DNA of 43,554 nucleotides from a bacterium (GTDB lineage Bacteria > Electryoneota > Electryoneia > Electryoneales > Electryoneaceae): contig JAIOHU010000031.1 of the NCBI GenBank assembly GCA_019912845.1, positions 1 to 43,554 of the forward strand, written 5' to 3'. Below are positions 1-9,862 of this stretch, piece after piece; the stretch's first letter is position 1; each line of letters opens with the position of its first letter. The notes under the pieces are model-generated. The model ran no database searches. It saw nothing but the letters and a program-made list of their open reading frames with translations, and had not been told where the DNA came from. The translations under genes and the position numbers were made by a program.

Positions 1-575
1 CTGATATCGTAAATGATTAAGCCGTTCTCTCCCTCTATCTCTGTTATTGAATATAACAAGTTTCCAATTATTGTCGGGCTTATAAGACTTAAGTCTTCAT
101 GGACAGTTGTTTCTACCGGGCTGGTGGGATCTGAAATATCAAATACTCGAAAACCCTGTCCAGTAGTAAATAGGGTGTTGCCCTGAATTGCAACAATACC
201 CATGCTATAGCCAACATCAAGTGTATATTCGATCAGAGGATTTTCCGGGTCACTAATGTTTATAACCTGCAAACCCGATGTGTTCCCCAGGTAAGCATAG
301 TCGCCAGAAATTTTGGTGGAATAAGTTTGTGCGACCACTTCCAGAGTAGCTACTTCAGACAGATTATATGGATCGCTGATGTCCATTATGTAGAAGAAAA
401 ATGGATCGATAAGGTAGGCTAAATCCTCTTGCACCGCGATGTCTGAAAACCCATATTGACCATCACCTATTTCGTACAGATCTGTTTCAAATGTGTTGTA
501 AGTAATTAAAGCCAGTGAATGATTTGGCAGGGATGCCAGTGTTAGAAGCCAAAAAACCGCAATAAACCTTTTCAT
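1..575 (-). CDS. LVIVD-repeat secreted protein, C-terminus outside window
   Basis: Reading leftwards from an ATG at 573-575, an open frame runs to the window edge, giving 191 residues with no stop, so this is the N-terminal part of a longer protein. The start is preceded by a good ribosome binding site (GAGAGG, 8 nt upstream). Residues 1-23 (MKRFIAVFWLLTLASLPNHS) look like a signal peptide. The rest is made of units of the type AYLIDPFFFYIMDISDPYNL and LQVINISDPENP, the hallmark of LVIVD-type beta-propeller repeats found in secreted FCB proteins. It resembles the 1060-residue protein at 32510-35692, which ends in a type IX sorting domain, so this one may too, but that end is not visible. Ligand or partner unknown. 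Confidence 0.85.
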   Translation of the reverse strand, partial: MKRFIAVFWLLTLASLPNHSLALITYNTFETDLYEIGDGQYGFSDIAVQEDLAYLIDPFFFYIMDISDPYNLSEVATLEVVAQTYSTKISGDYAYLGNTSGLQVINISDPENPLIEYTLDVGYSMGIVAIQGNTLFTTGQGFRVFDISDPTSPVETTVHEDLSLISPTIIGNLLYSITEIEGENGLIIYDI

Positions 576-955
576 GATGTATGCCTCTCAGAATGGTTGA
601 CCATCTATAGATGCAGGAAATCTGATTGTCTGGTTTTTGGAAATATTAGGAGCAATTGTCACCAATTTAATTACTAAAGCTCTCAAATAAAAGAACGTCA
701 CTACAAGTTTTAAAATATATTTGAGTTAAATTACAAGATTTGTGACGGGGAGCATATTGTACAAGGAAATCTAAAATTTGTCTAATCTTTACAATCGGGC
801 AAACGAACAACCGAATGAGAGCGCAGAGGTGGAAAATTCCCGAGCGTCCTCTATGGCTATGTCATTGAAAATATTTTCACTGTAATTGAATCATTCCTCA
901 ATCCATTGTACCTTCTCCCAATTCAACTCAATTACACGAACAGGGAGACCCACTC
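576..955. other. Intergenic region between divergent genes
   Basis: This 380-bp AT-rich stretch separates the leftward LVIVD gene from the rightward S9 peptidase and must hold both promoters. I see no convincing -35/-10 pair, RNA gene or repeat in it. Confidence 0.5.
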
Positions 956-2989
956 ATGGCAAAAAAACTCATTCTTCCCCTACTCCTAGTGACACTCGCG
1001 TCGATATCGTACGCCCAGGAGATGCTACGGACTCATGATATTGTCCCGGAAGACTATTTCACCCAAACTTTTCTCAGCGATTGTGAAGCATCACCCGATG
1101 GCAAGCTCACTGCTTTTGTCGATTACCGTTGGGATGAGGAAAATGACAGACGTTCCCGTGACCTCTGGATAGTGGATAACAAAACTCAGGAACTGCAGCG
1201 TTTGACATTTGATCCAGGTAATGAGGTAAACCCTCAATGGTCGCCAGACAGCAAAAGCATCTATTTTGTAGGTCATTTCAAGCAGGCTGGCGCTGAAGAA
1301 GCACCCTACGATGGAAGCTCACAAATCTGGAAAATCAATTCGGATGGATCCGAGCTGCAACCGATCACACGCATTCCTGATGGTATCTCGTCATTCCAAC
1401 TCATGGATGATGGAAAGACAATCTACTACACACGCGACAAGGAATTCATGATTGATGCCTGGAAGGAATTACGGTCTCGTTATAAAAATGACCTCAAATT
1501 CGGGCATGGCATCCATGATGTTTCTGAACTCTGGAAACTCGATCTCACTCTCTGGCGTCATGAAAAATTGATCGATCCCGAGATGTATATCCATGAGTTT
1601 GCGGTTTCCCCTGACGAGAAAAAAATTGCTTATATCACCACAGAAGCTCCGGAGTTGATTTACGTAGAGGGATGGTCTGATCTTCGTATTTTTGATACCG
1701 CAACGAAAAAAGTTCGCGTTGTACCTGACAAACTCTGGCAAGAGGATACACCCTCACCCTATGGTTGGCTTGGTGGCTTGACCTGGTCGGATGACAGCCG
1801 GATGTTCGCATTCGATGTTGGTTTTGATGGCTACCCAACACTTCTCATTTCCGCTGATATTGCAAATGGTTTGGATGCGGTTACGACCAAAAGCCTGCCA
1901 CGTCCCGGAGATGTCACCGCAGCAGGAGGGCTTCAATGGGTTCCCGGAAAACATGAGCTGGCTTTCCTTGGCGAGGATCATGGACGCGAACGTGTCTATT
2001 CTGTGGATGTCACTACCAATAACTTCAAAACCTGGACAAAAGGCGATGTTGTTGTTGAGGGATTTGATTTTGTGGGGTCACGCGGTGAGATGGTTGTCAT
2101 TCAATCTGAGCTGACCTATTATCACGACCTTGTTTTGTATGATCGCAAGGGAAAATCAAACCGTCTGACCCGTCTCAATCCCCATGTGGATACCTGGAAA
2201 CTGCCGCAGATTTCAATCTTCAAATGGGTTGGCGCAGAGGGCGACACAGTTGAGGGTATTCTGGAACTCCCGCCCGATTATGATGGCAAATCGAAACTCC
2301 CGCTACTCGTCAGCCTTCATGGCGGCCCCACCGCTTCTGAGAAATACTGCTTCCTGCTTTGGATTTATGGTCGCGCCTGTTACGCTTCCAAGGGATATGC
2401 GATGCTGTCACCAAATTACCGTGGTTCAACTGGCTACGGGGACGATTTCCTCACAGACCTGATCGGGCACGAGAATGATCGTGACGTGACAGATATTCTG
2501 ACTGGTGTTGATGCCCTGATTGAACAGGGAATTGTTGATGAGGAGCGCATGGGTGTAACCGGTTGGAGCAATGGTGGCTATCTTACTAACTGCCTGATCG
2601 CGACAAACCGTTTCAAAGCTGCCAGTAGTGGAGCCGGTGTCTTCGATATGACGATGCAACTACTTGAAGAGGACACACCCGGTCATGTGATTAATTATAT
2701 GGAAGGCATGCCCTGGGAGCAACCGGAAGAATACCAGTCTGCATCACCAGTCTATTCCTTCAAGCCAGGTATCAAGACTGCGGTATTAATCCATGTCGGG
2801 GAGAATGATCCACGTGTACCGGTAACCCACAGCCTGGGTATGCACCGTATCCTGCATCACTACCTCGGCGTAGATTGCGAGCTCTTAATCTATCCGGGAG
2901 CTGGTCACAATTTGACGCGCTACACACACCGTCTGGCGAAGGTGCAGTGGGATCACGCCTGGTTCGATAAATATTTGATGACGAAATAA
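956..2989 (+). CDS. Secreted S9 family serine peptidase (prolyl oligopeptidase type)
   Basis: The 677-residue protein starts with a signal peptide (MAKKLILPLLLVTLASISYA, cleavage near QEM), so it is exported to periplasm or surface. Residues about 30-400 form a WD40/TolB-like beta-propeller, with units such as SPDGKLTAFVDYRWD and NPQWSPDSKSIYFVG. The C-terminal alpha/beta-hydrolase domain (about 420-677) carries the S9 catalytic triad: Ser538 in GWSNGGY, Asp618 in GENDPRVPV and His651 in PGAGHNL. The length and order of domains match dipeptidyl-peptidase/acylaminoacyl-peptidase relatives. It should cleave short peptides, with exact specificity unknown. The ATG follows AGGGAG by 8 nt. The gene is monocistronic, with a strong hairpin after its stop and a convergent neighbour. 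Confidence 0.95.
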   Translation: MAKKLILPLLLVTLASISYAQEMLRTHDIVPEDYFTQTFLSDCEASPDGKLTAFVDYRWDEENDRRSRDLWIVDNKTQELQRLTFDPGNEVNPQWSPDSKSIYFVGHFKQAGAEEAPYDGSSQIWKINSDGSELQPITRIPDGISSFQLMDDGKTIYYTRDKEFMIDAWKELRSRYKNDLKFGHGIHDVSELWKLDLTLWRHEKLIDPEMYIHEFAVSPDEKKIAYITTEAPELIYVEGWSDLRIFDTATKKVRVVPDKLWQEDTPSPYGWLGGLTWSDDSRMFAFDVGFDGYPTLLISADIANGLDAVTTKSLPRPGDVTAAGGLQWVPGKHELAFLGEDHGRERVYSVDVTTNNFKTWTKGDVVVEGFDFVGSRGEMVVIQSELTYYHDLVLYDRKGKSNRLTRLNPHVDTWKLPQISIFKWVGAEGDTVEGILELPPDYDGKSKLPLLVSLHGGPTASEKYCFLLWIYGRACYASKGYAMLSPNYRGSTGYGDDFLTDLIGHENDRDVTDILTGVDALIEQGIVDEERMGVTGWSNGGYLTNCLIATNRFKAASSGAGVFDMTMQLLEEDTPGHVINYMEGMPWEQPEEYQSASPVYSFKPGIKTAVLIHVGENDPRVPVTHSLGMHRILHHYLGVDCELLIYPGAGHNLTRYTHRLAKVQWDHAWFDKYLMTK

Positions 2990-3005
2990 ACAAATTTGAC
3001 TAGCC

Positions 3006-3036
3006 AACTGGGGCAGAAATGCTTTCTGCCCCGGTT
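3006..3036. terminator. Hairpin terminator between convergent genes
   Basis: AACTGGGGCAGAAA and TTTCTGCCCCGGTT form a 14-bp stem (one G-T pair) with a 3-nt loop. It lies 17 bp after the S9 peptidase stop and 6 bp from the stop of the opposing gene, and is followed by GTTTAC. It probably serves the peptidase gene and may also serve the opposite strand, where the U-tract is weaker. Confidence 0.8.
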
Positions 3037-3041
3037 GTTTA

Positions 3042-5804
3042 CTATTTCAAGTATATCACTTGTTTTGTGAGTTGTTGCCCGCCTGTTTCCAACTGGATAT
3101 AATAGGTACCGGAAGCGACTGGCATATTTGCCTGATTCAGCCCATCCCAAACGGATTTATGCAGCCCCGCACTCCCTACACCCACTTTCAATACTGAAAT
3201 CTCACGACCGAGAAGATCAAACACCGCAATCCGATGCCATCCAATGGTGGGAAGTGAATAGTTGATCGAGGTTGAACTGTTAAAGGGAGAGGGGTAGGGT
3301 GGGTTCAGAGTAAGCGCATGGGGCATCGTGATGGAATGCTCTGAAACAACGAATTCATTAATACCTTCGAGTTTTTGTACAAATGGAACACCATGTTGGT
3401 TCTCCAGTTGAGGTTTGAAGAAGTAAGCAAATTCACCATGCGGAACAGTTAGATATTGACGTTGTCCAGAGTTGACCTGGTTCTCATACTGAAGTGAAGT
3501 CTGGTCGATCAAAGTTAGAGTAGAATCAAAGTGAGTTACGTAGTTTCGATCGACGATCCAGAATGTATTCTGCTCAGTTGAAAAAATCCTGGTGTCGACA
3601 TCACCAGATTCTTCAAATTCAACTGGTCCAGCAAGTAATTGACCCTCGTAATCAAAGGAGTACAGATACCAGTCCCTATCTTCGTTATCTCTGCCATAAA
3701 TAAGAATTGTTTCCTCTGAGGCTTCGCTGATAACATTCAGTTCTGCATAAGTATCGTTCCACGGAGTTTGAGGTTGGTAAAACAAATAAAAATCATCTTC
3801 CAGAATTACGTCAGAAATTAATTCATTTCTTTGCTCATAGACAATATGGTGCAATTTACACACTTCTCCAAGTTCATCTTCAAATTCCTCGACATCACAA
3901 AACAGAACATGAATTTGCTGATTTTTATTCCACAGTTTTTGAATGTTTCCAGAATAGTCAAAGATCAAGTTTTCAGACTCACCTGTTGATACATCTATTG
4001 TCTTCAGCACTGTACCAAAATTTTCGCATCCCCAGCCTTGAATTTTATAACTGCAATAAACAGTATTATCAATCTGGAAGAAGAAAAAACTATCGAATGA
4101 ATAACTGGTCTGTAAATGTTCGCTTGCTTGAATTTCTTGACCATCTTCATCCAGAAAATGTGCCTCCAGTACCTTTTGGGCATTTTGTGTATATTGACGC
4201 AAACCAAACAGCAAATATCCGCCCTGCTCCAATTCAATGATTCCAGCTCCCTTTTCATAGTCAACTGGGAAGTAGTATGGTTCATCCCAGAGTGGTTCAC
4301 CTTCGATAGAATAATGTTGGACACCATTTCCCAGCAGCCAGATACCACCATCTTCGGCTGAAGCGGTGGTGGTTACCCTCAAATGATCAGGACGCAAATT
4401 CACTGCCATTGGACCCGGATTGGGATTACCATATTCATTTACATATCGAAGGGTTATGCCATAGGAATGCTCATCGATGCTAAAATGCGGTTCATAATAT
4501 GTCCAGACAGCCCAGAAGTCGTTATCTGTTGAAGATTGGAGAGGGAAGGATTCTACAACCCGTGCATTAAAATTATGTCCAATATGAAAATCTTGTGTTG
4601 TATTTAATCTTCCAGCATCGAAATCAAATAGTTTACGTTCATCGGAAGTTTCATGATAAATACCATGATCCGTTATTTTGTAGTTGTGGTTGGGAGCATC
4701 CAAAACCCATTCAACTGTACCTTCCTCATTAATAAGAATCATCTGTTCCTGATGTGTCTCATCTTCTACCTGGTGAATGAATCCATTTTCCACCCTGACA
4801 GGGTTTCCTTCCTGTTCAACTTCCAGACGAGTTTCCCACTGTTGCTCAAATTGATTATTCTCAACCAGGTGTTTGCTGGCAATGTAAGTTTCAGGATCAT
4901 GAATATCTGAAATTGAGTAGATACTATTGTGAAGTAGACTGAAGATATTGAGTGATTCGCCGATTTCTTCGGACTCAGTTATTATGTTTCCCTCATCATC
5001 CAGAATCAGTAGATTTGCATTTCTACATGAGACATAGGTGTCTTCAGATGTGCGGAAAATCGATTCTATCTGTATGTCTGTTGTCTGCCAATCGATTTCA
5101 TTTGGGTACATTGAAGCTATGCTTATCCTCTTAAGATGAAATCCCTGACTGTCTCTATAAAATATATCAGCATTCCCATCGCCTCGATCAATGACGCGAA
5201 TTGGTGTGCCATTGTACGTCTCGGTTAAAGTGCTGAATTGGCTACGATCATTTTCATTGGAGAGCCAGAAATAGCCCAACTCATTCTCGTCATTTTGGTA
5301 GGTAACAAAAAGCCAGTTTCCAATATGTGTGAAACTGTTTGCGGTAGCGTTCTCTGCGGTTCCAAAGTGGCTGTACCAGTAATACTCACGAGTTCCATCG
5401 GGGAGAAATTTGAATAACTCGACCAGCGAACGGAATTTTACATACACTAGCCTGCTACCATCTTCAAGAATCTCATACTGGTAGACATCCCGAATATAGT
5501 CCAGGCTGGGCAGAGATAAACCCTCTTCTGATTGTCCATTATCATATATATAATGTTCCCTTAGTGGCGTATAATCACCGTTTTCACCTCTTTTGTAGTG
5601 GTGATATAAAATTACATTCGTGGTATCATTCAAACGTTCTGGACCTGCCATTATTTTATATTCATAATAGTTCGCGATTGTTTTGCCCTGCTCCCCCCAG
5701 AGACGTTCTGCAAGACACTCATTATTGAGCGAAAAAGTGAGCAGGAGGAAGGGAATAAGGAACTTATACAACGAGGCTCGGATATGCTGCTTGGAAAGAT
5801 TCAT
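3042..5804 (-). CDS. Large secreted protein with C-terminal type IX sorting domain
   Basis: The frame is open from 5927, but I place the start at the ATG 5802-5804. It has a GGGGG ribosome site about 9 nt upstream and yields a normal signal peptide (MNLSKQHIRASLYKFLIPFL onward, cleavage near CLAERL). This gives 920 residues. The bulk is aromatic- and acid-rich beta-structure without a recognised enzyme motif, probably propeller-like. The last 85 or so residues are a type A type IX secretion sorting domain: NPPYPSPFNSSTSINYSLP, then VFDLLGREI, then SGTYYIQLETGG and a terminal KQVIYLK. Known biology of that domain predicts passage through the type IX machinery and attachment to, or release at, the cell surface. 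No secretion machinery genes lie in the window. Confidence 0.85.
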   Translation of the reverse strand: MNLSKQHIRASLYKFLIPFLLLTFSLNNECLAERLWGEQGKTIANYYEYKIMAGPERLNDTTNVILYHHYKRGENGDYTPLREHYIYDNGQSEEGLSLPSLDYIRDVYQYEILEDGSRLVYVKFRSLVELFKFLPDGTREYYWYSHFGTAENATANSFTHIGNWLFVTYQNDENELGYFWLSNENDRSQFSTLTETYNGTPIRVIDRGDGNADIFYRDSQGFHLKRISIASMYPNEIDWQTTDIQIESIFRTSEDTYVSCRNANLLILDDEGNIITESEEIGESLNIFSLLHNSIYSISDIHDPETYIASKHLVENNQFEQQWETRLEVEQEGNPVRVENGFIHQVEDETHQEQMILINEEGTVEWVLDAPNHNYKITDHGIYHETSDERKLFDFDAGRLNTTQDFHIGHNFNARVVESFPLQSSTDNDFWAVWTYYEPHFSIDEHSYGITLRYVNEYGNPNPGPMAVNLRPDHLRVTTTASAEDGGIWLLGNGVQHYSIEGEPLWDEPYYFPVDYEKGAGIIELEQGGYLLFGLRQYTQNAQKVLEAHFLDEDGQEIQASEHLQTSYSFDSFFFFQIDNTVYCSYKIQGWGCENFGTVLKTIDVSTGESENLIFDYSGNIQKLWNKNQQIHVLFCDVEEFEDELGEVCKLHHIVYEQRNELISDVILEDDFYLFYQPQTPWNDTYAELNVISEASEETILIYGRDNEDRDWYLYSFDYEGQLLAGPVEFEESGDVDTRIFSTEQNTFWIVDRNYVTHFDSTLTLIDQTSLQYENQVNSGQRQYLTVPHGEFAYFFKPQLENQHGVPFVQKLEGINEFVVSEHSITMPHALTLNPPYPSPFNSSTSINYSLPTIGWHRIAVFDLLGREISVLKVGVGSAGLHKSVWDGLNQANMPVASGTYYIQLETGGQQLTKQVIYLK

Positions 5805-6165
5805 TTTACTCAACCCCCGAAGGATTGCAATGCGATTTGATTGTAACAAGTAAGTTAAGGTTTTATTGGGAAATTTGCCAGCAAAGATTCGCACGTTCGA
5901 AAGAAGTAGTATTCTACGTATTTCCACTCCAGGTTATTTATGCAAGAATAAGACCAAGACCCAGGATTGCAGAAATTTCTACCTTGTTGATTTAATCGAT
6001 CTGATCTTTCCAATCAGGCTTGGTTGTCCCCCACATTGAGAAATTCCTGCTTATTCTTCGCCAATCACTTGATTTTGCTATGAAACTGAGATTATTTACC
6101 CACAAGCTAAAATAACGTATATTCACGTTCTCTTACGGCAACGGACGTGATATCAGGGGTGGTTT
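5805..6165. other. Intergenic region between divergent genes
   Basis: These 361 bp lie between the leftward type IX cargo gene and the rightward sensor gene. The region is AT-rich and must carry both promoters. I find no RNA gene, repeat or clear operator. An in-frame upstream extension of the leftward gene reaches 5927 but lacks a signal peptide and ribosome site. Confidence 0.45.
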
Positions 6166-7983
6166 TTGACAGTACTTCCAGGGATAAAATTCAGATACAT
6201 ACTCTTTTTCCTGCTTATCCTGTTCACTTTCTGTGATGGATATGCACAGAACTGGACTTCTCCTCAGGTGCGGACCTTTACTACTGAGGAGGTAGGTGAA
6301 GCGGGTCAGAGTTGGTGCGCTCTGCAGGATCACCGCTCCCTGTTGTATTTCGGGATACGTGATGGTGTGCTCGAATTTGACGGAAGCTCATGGCGTAAGA
6401 TCGTCTTCAGTGAGGGTGCCACTTGTTATTCCCTAGGATTACACCCCGAAGGTCAAATCTATACAGGCAGTGAAAATGAGATCGGCTATCTCGCCCCCGA
6501 TAAACGTGGTGAGATGGAATACATCAGCCTGTTGGACAGTCTGCCGGAGAATTTACGTCACTGGCGAGACAGAATTATTGACGTCACAGCTCTTGCTGAT
6601 CGTATCCTCTTCCTCGGCGATAAATTTCTGCTTACCTATCGTAAAGCACAATCAACCCTTATCCCCTCCGAAGATTTCTATTTTTCCGGTCTTAAACTTG
6701 GCGACAGGTATTTTGTGGTCGATGGCAGACAGGGGATGCTGGAGTACCAGGATGGGCAGCTTGCACAGGTAGCAGGTGCCGAAGAGGTACGTTCGCATGT
6801 GATGATTCCCTACGGCAGGGAAAAGGGGCTTGTCTTTTCCATAGCGAATGGACCGCTGGTTTTCGATCCTTCATCGAATTCTGAAAACAGATTTTCGCAA
6901 CTCGATAGTACAGATTTAGCGTTTTTCCTCGAGAATGAGATTGTCTCAGCGGTATCGCTCAAGAAGGGTGAATTTGCGGTTGGTACAATTAAAAATGGTC
7001 TGGCAATATTCTCCAGATCGGGGAAACTGCTTCTGCATCTGACTCGTATGGATGGTCTTGGCAGCGATGATATTTACGACCTTCATCAGGATGTGAATGG
7101 CAATATCTGGCTTTCCACTGGTGCTGGAATTTCTGTCGTTGTTCCATCTGGTGATATCCCCGGGGGGGTTGCGTCTGCACATGCAGATTCCACTCAAGTT
7201 GATGAGGATGATGAATCGGTTTTTCGTGCCATCATCAGGAAAGTGGAGAGCACTATAGATGATTCTGTGCTGTTCGGTGGTGCATTTTACCGCCAGGTGT
7301 ACGGTGCGACCACGCTTGAACAATCTGAACAGCAGAATCTCATATTTGAGTATGATTATAACGCTTTTCGTTTCACCTATTCAGCTAACTTTACCGAGGG
7401 TAATGAACCCCCTGAATTTCAGGTATTTCTGGATGGATCGGATCGTGGCTGGTCAAGCTGGTCAGAACGTACTACACGTGAATATACAAACCTCTATTGG
7501 GGGAAGTTTACCTTTCACGTTCGTGCACGGAACAGTCAGGGTACAATCAGCGAAGAGGCAACCTACTCCTTCCGTATCACACCTCCCTGGTGGGAGACCT
7601 GGTGGTGGTATACCGCACAAATCGGACTATTGTTTTCTTTGCTTGCTGCTTCGGTATTTTTCAATAGGTTCAAGAAGTCTATCGCCATCTCAACCTACTT
7701 GACAAGTATATTCGTCCTGGTTGTATTTGAGTATATCGATGTATCAATTGAGCCTGTCATCGGTATTTATTCAAAGGGTATTGCTTTCTTTGAGGTACTT
7801 ATGACACTGGCAACGGGTCTCATACTATCTCCTGCGCAGAATTGGATTAGAAAACTGATTCGATACCTTGCAGGAATAACCGACGATCATGTAGAGAAAC
7901 GTACTGCCGACAAGCTGGAAAAAAGGATAGAGCAGGCTGAGAGAGAGATGGAAAAGGAGGGGGAAGAGTCCGAAGAGAGTTAA
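6166..7983 (+). CDS. Reg_prop/Y_Y_Y membrane sensor without kinase domain
   Basis: The protein has 605 residues. The start is TTG at 6166 with AGGGG 6 nt upstream, and no ATG gives the full signal sequence (RYILFFLLILFTFCDGYAQ). Residues about 30-330 are a propeller of Reg_prop type, shown by GLGSDDIYDLHQDVNGNIWL followed by STGAGI near residue 300. Residues about 395-470 form a Y_Y_Y domain (FRFTYSANF, YTNLYWGKFTFHVRARNSQG). After PPWWETWWWY come about three membrane segments (480-560) and a charged coiled coil ending EREMEKEGEESEES. In hybrid two-component proteins of Bacteroidota these sensor domains lead into a histidine kinase and regulator; here both are absent. It is probably a periplasmic sensor signalling through a partner, though an enzymatic role cannot be excluded. 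Confidence 0.8.
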   Translation: MTVLPGIKFRYILFFLLILFTFCDGYAQNWTSPQVRTFTTEEVGEAGQSWCALQDHRSLLYFGIRDGVLEFDGSSWRKIVFSEGATCYSLGLHPEGQIYTGSENEIGYLAPDKRGEMEYISLLDSLPENLRHWRDRIIDVTALADRILFLGDKFLLTYRKAQSTLIPSEDFYFSGLKLGDRYFVVDGRQGMLEYQDGQLAQVAGAEEVRSHVMIPYGREKGLVFSIANGPLVFDPSSNSENRFSQLDSTDLAFFLENEIVSAVSLKKGEFAVGTIKNGLAIFSRSGKLLLHLTRMDGLGSDDIYDLHQDVNGNIWLSTGAGISVVVPSGDIPGGVASAHADSTQVDEDDESVFRAIIRKVESTIDDSVLFGGAFYRQVYGATTLEQSEQQNLIFEYDYNAFRFTYSANFTEGNEPPEFQVFLDGSDRGWSSWSERTTREYTNLYWGKFTFHVRARNSQGTISEEATYSFRITPPWWETWWWYTAQIGLLFSLLAASVFFNRFKKSIAISTYLTSIFVLVVFEYIDVSIEPVIGIYSKGIAFFEVLMTLATGLILSPAQNWIRKLIRYLAGITDDHVEKRTADKLEKRIEQAEREMEKEGEESEES

Positions 7984-8125
7984 ATCTAAGTTTCAATTGG
8001 ATTTCGGGAGCAATTTTTGCATTCCCCTTCCCTATTGATTTAGGATTGGCTAACTTTGTGGCTTAGAATTGATCACGTTGCACTGCCGGTTTTTCAAGCA
8101 CTTTGTTTGAATGAGGGTTAAAAAT

Positions 8126-9862
8126 ATGATTCGCCTGGGGATAATTTTTACGCTGTTGTTGATGCCACTTTCCATGGCACTTTCTGCCGGGAAGGCTCCA
8201 CCTCCCTTGCAGCACAATAAAATCGTTGTGCCGGATGAAGAGAAGGGTGCGCTTTACTGGCCATTGGACTTGCCGCTCTATGTACGTCTAGCAACAACAC
8301 CTGAGGAAGGTGCTCAAACATTCCTTCTAAAGAATATGCTGGAAGGAACTGAGGGGAACCTGAATCAAGTCGAAGGAAGTGCACTGCATCTGGAAATGTC
8401 AGGTCCTCAATTTATACGCTGGCATAATTATGTTACTGAAGATACCTTCTTCCTGAAGTTTACTGCGGATGGAACACCGCCCGAGGTTGGTGCGACCTTC
8501 ACCGGTGCCACCAAATCCTACAGCAACTCCACAACATTTTACAGTGCCGGGCTTAAAAGTGTGATCGAGGCTACGGATCATCATTCTGGAACTCGTGAAA
8601 TATATGTTTCCATTGATGGAGCGGGTTATGAGCCTTATCCGGGCGAGATGTCGTTTAGCGATGAAAAACGATACCTGCTGGCGACCTACGCAGTCGATCG
8701 TGTCGGCAACGCTTCTGAACCTAGAGCTTGGGAATTTGTACTGGATAAAACTGCGCCTTCTACCAAGCATCAGATCGTCGACAACTACATCGGCAATGTT
8801 TTGAATGCCAAAGCAACTTTCCGTCTATTGAGCACTGACCCGCTCTCAAGTGTTGCTGCGACCTATTATACCTTCGGTGCAGGCGATAATTTCTCTCGTT
8901 TCACGGGCACCCCGGTCGGAGTGGGCGGACTGGATGATGGTGAACATATCTTCCGTTACTACAGTGTGGATGCTGTTGGCAACAAAGAAAAACCGCAGGA
9001 ATATTCATTCTTCCTGGATAAAAATTCACCGGAAGTCACACTCACACTACTCGGCGATTCATATAAGAACGGTCCCGCACAATGGATTTCGCCACGTACG
9101 CTTATCCAACTGGAAGCCTACGACCGTAAGGCGGGGTTGGATGCTATCGAGTTTGCGATCAACAAGGGACGCTGGACAGCTTATGGAGAGCCATTTGTAC
9201 TGGGGAACCATGAAGGAAATTTTGTAATCGTCTACCGTGGACGTGATCGTCTTGGGAACGACCAGACATCCGGCAGCTTCAACACCAGCCTTGATGGCAC
9301 AGCACCCAAAACAACGCACACATTCAATGGTAACACTTACAGCCAGCGTGGCATCACCTGGTTGCAGTCAGCAACTCGAGTACAATTGAACCCACGTGAT
9401 GGCGGTTCAGGGGTACGTGTGACCACCTATCGAGTTGGTGAAGATCCGCCGTTGACCTACACCGATGCGTTTGCCATTCCCAATGAGGGACGTTATGAAT
9501 TACGCTACTACAGCATTGACCAGGTAAACAACCGTGAGAGTGAAAATATCTTCATGCTGGATGTGGACAACTCGCCACCTGGATTGACCTTCCATTTCAG
9601 TGTCAGTCCAACTGGCAGCGACAAATCTTCTGATGGAAAAATGGTGGAATTTTTCCCGATCAATACGAGCCTTTTCCTCGCTGCAACCGATGGTTCCAGT
9701 GGTACAGATAAAATCACTTATCAGCTTAATAAAGGGAATGCAGTTGAATTCAACAGTCCAATTGTATTCAACAAAGCCGGCGAAAAGAAGTTGACGGTTA
9801 AAGCAACCGACCGTGTCGGAAATACAACCGAAAAAGAACTTATATTTATTGTCAGGGATTAA
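8126..9862 (+). CDS. OmpL47/Ig-like repeat envelope protein, first copy
   Basis: The start is placed at ATG 8126 (MIRLGIIFTLLLMPLSMALS) rather than ATG 8111, because GAGGG lies 8 nt before 8126 and the signal peptide then begins properly. The protein has 578 residues. A roughly 120-residue N-terminal domain (with LPLYVRLATTPEEGAQTFLL and ending DGTPP) is followed by five repeats of about 85-90 residues. Each repeat contains the signature of OmpL47-type beta-domains: a SGVxxxxYxxNGG-like strand, then a YYSVDxVGNxE turn and an LDxTAP linker. Proteins of this class are exported adhesins or scaffold proteins. The next gene begins at TAATG, sharing one base with this stop, so the two are translationally coupled. 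Confidence 0.8.
   Translation: MIRLGIIFTLLLMPLSMALSAGKAPPPLQHNKIVVPDEEKGALYWPLDLPLYVRLATTPEEGAQTFLLKNMLEGTEGNLNQVEGSALHLEMSGPQFIRWHNYVTEDTFFLKFTADGTPPEVGATFTGATKSYSNSTTFYSAGLKSVIEATDHHSGTREIYVSIDGAGYEPYPGEMSFSDEKRYLLATYAVDRVGNASEPRAWEFVLDKTAPSTKHQIVDNYIGNVLNAKATFRLLSTDPLSSVAATYYTFGAGDNFSRFTGTPVGVGGLDDGEHIFRYYSVDAVGNKEKPQEYSFFLDKNSPEVTLTLLGDSYKNGPAQWISPRTLIQLEAYDRKAGLDAIEFAINKGRWTAYGEPFVLGNHEGNFVIVYRGRDRLGNDQTSGSFNTSLDGTAPKTTHTFNGNTYSQRGITWLQSATRVQLNPRDGGSGVRVTTYRVGEDPPLTYTDAFAIPNEGRYELRYYSIDQVNNRESENIFMLDVDNSPPGLTFHFSVSPTGSDKSSDGKMVEFFPINTSLFLAATDGSSGTDKITYQLNKGNAVEFNSPIVFNKAGEKKLTVKATDRVGNTTEKELIFIVRD

Noticed and set aside
576-955. Small RNA or riboswitch in the left divergent intergenic region
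   Set aside because: No conserved fold, terminator-like hairpin or recognisable riboswitch core could be found by reading.
5805-5927. N-terminal extension of the type IX cargo gene to 5927
   Set aside because: The extension pushes the signal peptide 41 residues inside the protein, whereas the ATG at 5804 has a good ribosome site.
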